64,000 nucleotides of DNA. Origin: Amycolatopsis lexingtonensis. Lineage in GTDB: Bacteria; Actinomycetota; Actinomycetes; Mycobacteriales; Pseudonocardiaceae. The stretch is taken from positions 3,102,501 through 3,166,500 of the forward strand of contig NZ_JADBEG010000001.1 in the NCBI RefSeq assembly GCF_014873755.1, written 5' to 3'. Below are positions 63,384 through 64,000 of the stretch, in pieces (the stretch's first letter is position 1; each line of letters begins with the position of its first letter). The notes under the pieces are model-generated. The model did no database searches. It worked only from the letters and a program-made list of their open reading frames with translations, and was not told where the DNA came from. The position numbers and the translations under genes are program-made.

Positions 63384-64000
63384 TCATCGCGTGCGCTGTC
63401 TCGGCCGCGGGCGGGCGGGGGCCACCGGCGGCAGCGCGGAACCGGCGACGACGGTGTTGCGGATCGTCCCCAGCCCCTCGACCGTCATCTCGACGACGTC
63501 GCCCGGGGCCAGCGGCGGGAGGTCCCGGCCCCGGCCCCACAGCTCGGCCAGGCAGCCGCCGTTGCCGCAGGTGCCCGACCCGAGCACGTCCCCGGCGCGG
63601 ACCCACGTGCCCCGCGAGGCGTAGGAGACCAGCTCGGCGAACGGCCAGCCCATGTTCGACAGCAGGTCGTGCCCGACGCGCACGCCGTTGACCGCGACGG
63701 TCATCTCGAGCGCGAGGAAGCCGTCCTCGTCGTGGTGCGCCGCCAGCTCGTCCGCGGTCACCAGCCACGGCCCCAGGGTGGTGGCGGAGTCCTTGCCCTT
63801 GGCCGGCCCGAGCTGGACCTTCATCTCCCGGCGCTGCAGGTCGCGGGCGGACCAGTCGTTGAGGATGGTGTACCCGAAGATCGCCTCCCGGGCCCGCGCG
63901 GGATCCAGGGACGCGCCGCCGCGGCCGATGACCGCGGCGACCTCCAGCTCGAAGTCGAACAGCTCGCAGCCCGGCGGGACCGGGACGTCGTCGTGGGCGC
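63384..64000 (-). CDS. Fumarylacetoacetate hydrolase family protein, 5' end beyond the window
   Basis: About 204 codons are visible; the N-terminus lies past base 64000. The stretch FDFELEVAAVIGRGG supplies the metal-binding Glu pair, followed by GYTILNDWSARDLQRREM, GPAKGKDSATTLGPWLVT and GDVLGSGTCGNGGCLAELWG, all conserved in the family. Members hydrolyse or decarboxylate 2-oxo acid products of aromatic ring cleavage. The last 15 residues are a Pro/Arg tail. Upstream partner of the hydrolase gene. Confidence 0.9.
   Translation of the reverse strand, partial: AHDDVPVPPGCELFDFELEVAAVIGRGGASLDPARAREAIFGYTILNDWSARDLQRREMKVQLGPAKGKDSATTLGPWLVTADELAAHHDEDGFLALEMTVAVNGVRVGHDLLSNMGWPFAELVSYASRGTWVRAGDVLGSGTCGNGGCLAELWGRGRDLPPLAPGDVVEMTVEGLGTIRNTVVAGSALPPVAPARPRPRQRTR

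Overview
The window is very GC-rich, packed with overlapping start/stop codons, GTG and TTG starts and signal peptides, and reads as the chromosome of a filamentous, largely aerobic actinomycete. An Amycolatopsis-like member of the Pseudonocardiales is the best guess, based on overall gene style and on the intergenic repeat families; this is inference, since no rRNA or marker gene is present. I saw no tRNA, rRNA, CRISPR array, insertion sequence or prophage.

Region 1 (1-5.6 kb): small stress and envelope genes: a DUF2231 membrane protein (cut by the window edge), a sortase-anchored LAETG surface protein, a DUF4232 lipoprotein, a ribosome hibernation factor, a DUF2267 protein and a small membrane protein. 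Region 2 (5.7-23.2 kb): a lipid-type biosynthetic locus. A 2698-residue KS-AT-KS-ACPx4-KR-DH synthase is translationally coupled to a 1828-residue single-chain acyl-CoA carboxylase with a eukaryote-like layout and to a long acyl-CoA dehydrogenase, which is preceded by a 16-residue leader ORF. A Sfp-type phosphopantetheinyl transferase and a GT4 glycosyltransferase lie beside it. All four carrier domains have Thr where Ser is expected.

Region 3 (23.5-42.3 kb): an oxygen-limitation block: a complete arginine deiminase operon (antiporter, arcA, arcB, arcC, all with 4-base overlaps), a TetR/deazaflavin reductase/YceI unit, a nitrate transporter with hemerythrin and cupin genes, and narGHJI followed by CBS and YwiC-like genes. 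Related GGACTTTCGGCC-like boxes stand upstream of several of these genes and of the region 1 stress genes, suggesting one DosR/DevR-like regulon whose regulator lies outside the window. Region 4 (41.3-44.9 kb): an ECF41-type sigma factor with an SDR gene, a VioB-like ferritin-domain gene and a stand-alone SnoaL protein. The SDR and ferritin genes diverge from a perfect 31-bp palindrome that carries the same promoter-like pair on both strands.

Region 5 (45.0-56.5 kb): a ten-gene operon, divergent from a PaaX-family repressor: ABC amino-acid-type uptake system, CapA-like phosphoesterase, class III CoA-transferase, two 2-hydroxyacyl-CoA dehydratase-like subunits, a second binding protein and two secreted hydrolases. 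It resembles the CoA-transferase/dehydratase core of anaerobic aryl-lactate pathways, but has no activator and few cysteines. Region 6 (56.6-64 kb): a GH10 xylanase and a GH62 arabinofuranosidase with candidate operators, an ABC-2 exporter, a frameshifted methyltransferase, and the start of a catabolic cluster (alpha/beta hydrolase and a truncated fumarylacetoacetate-hydrolase-family gene).
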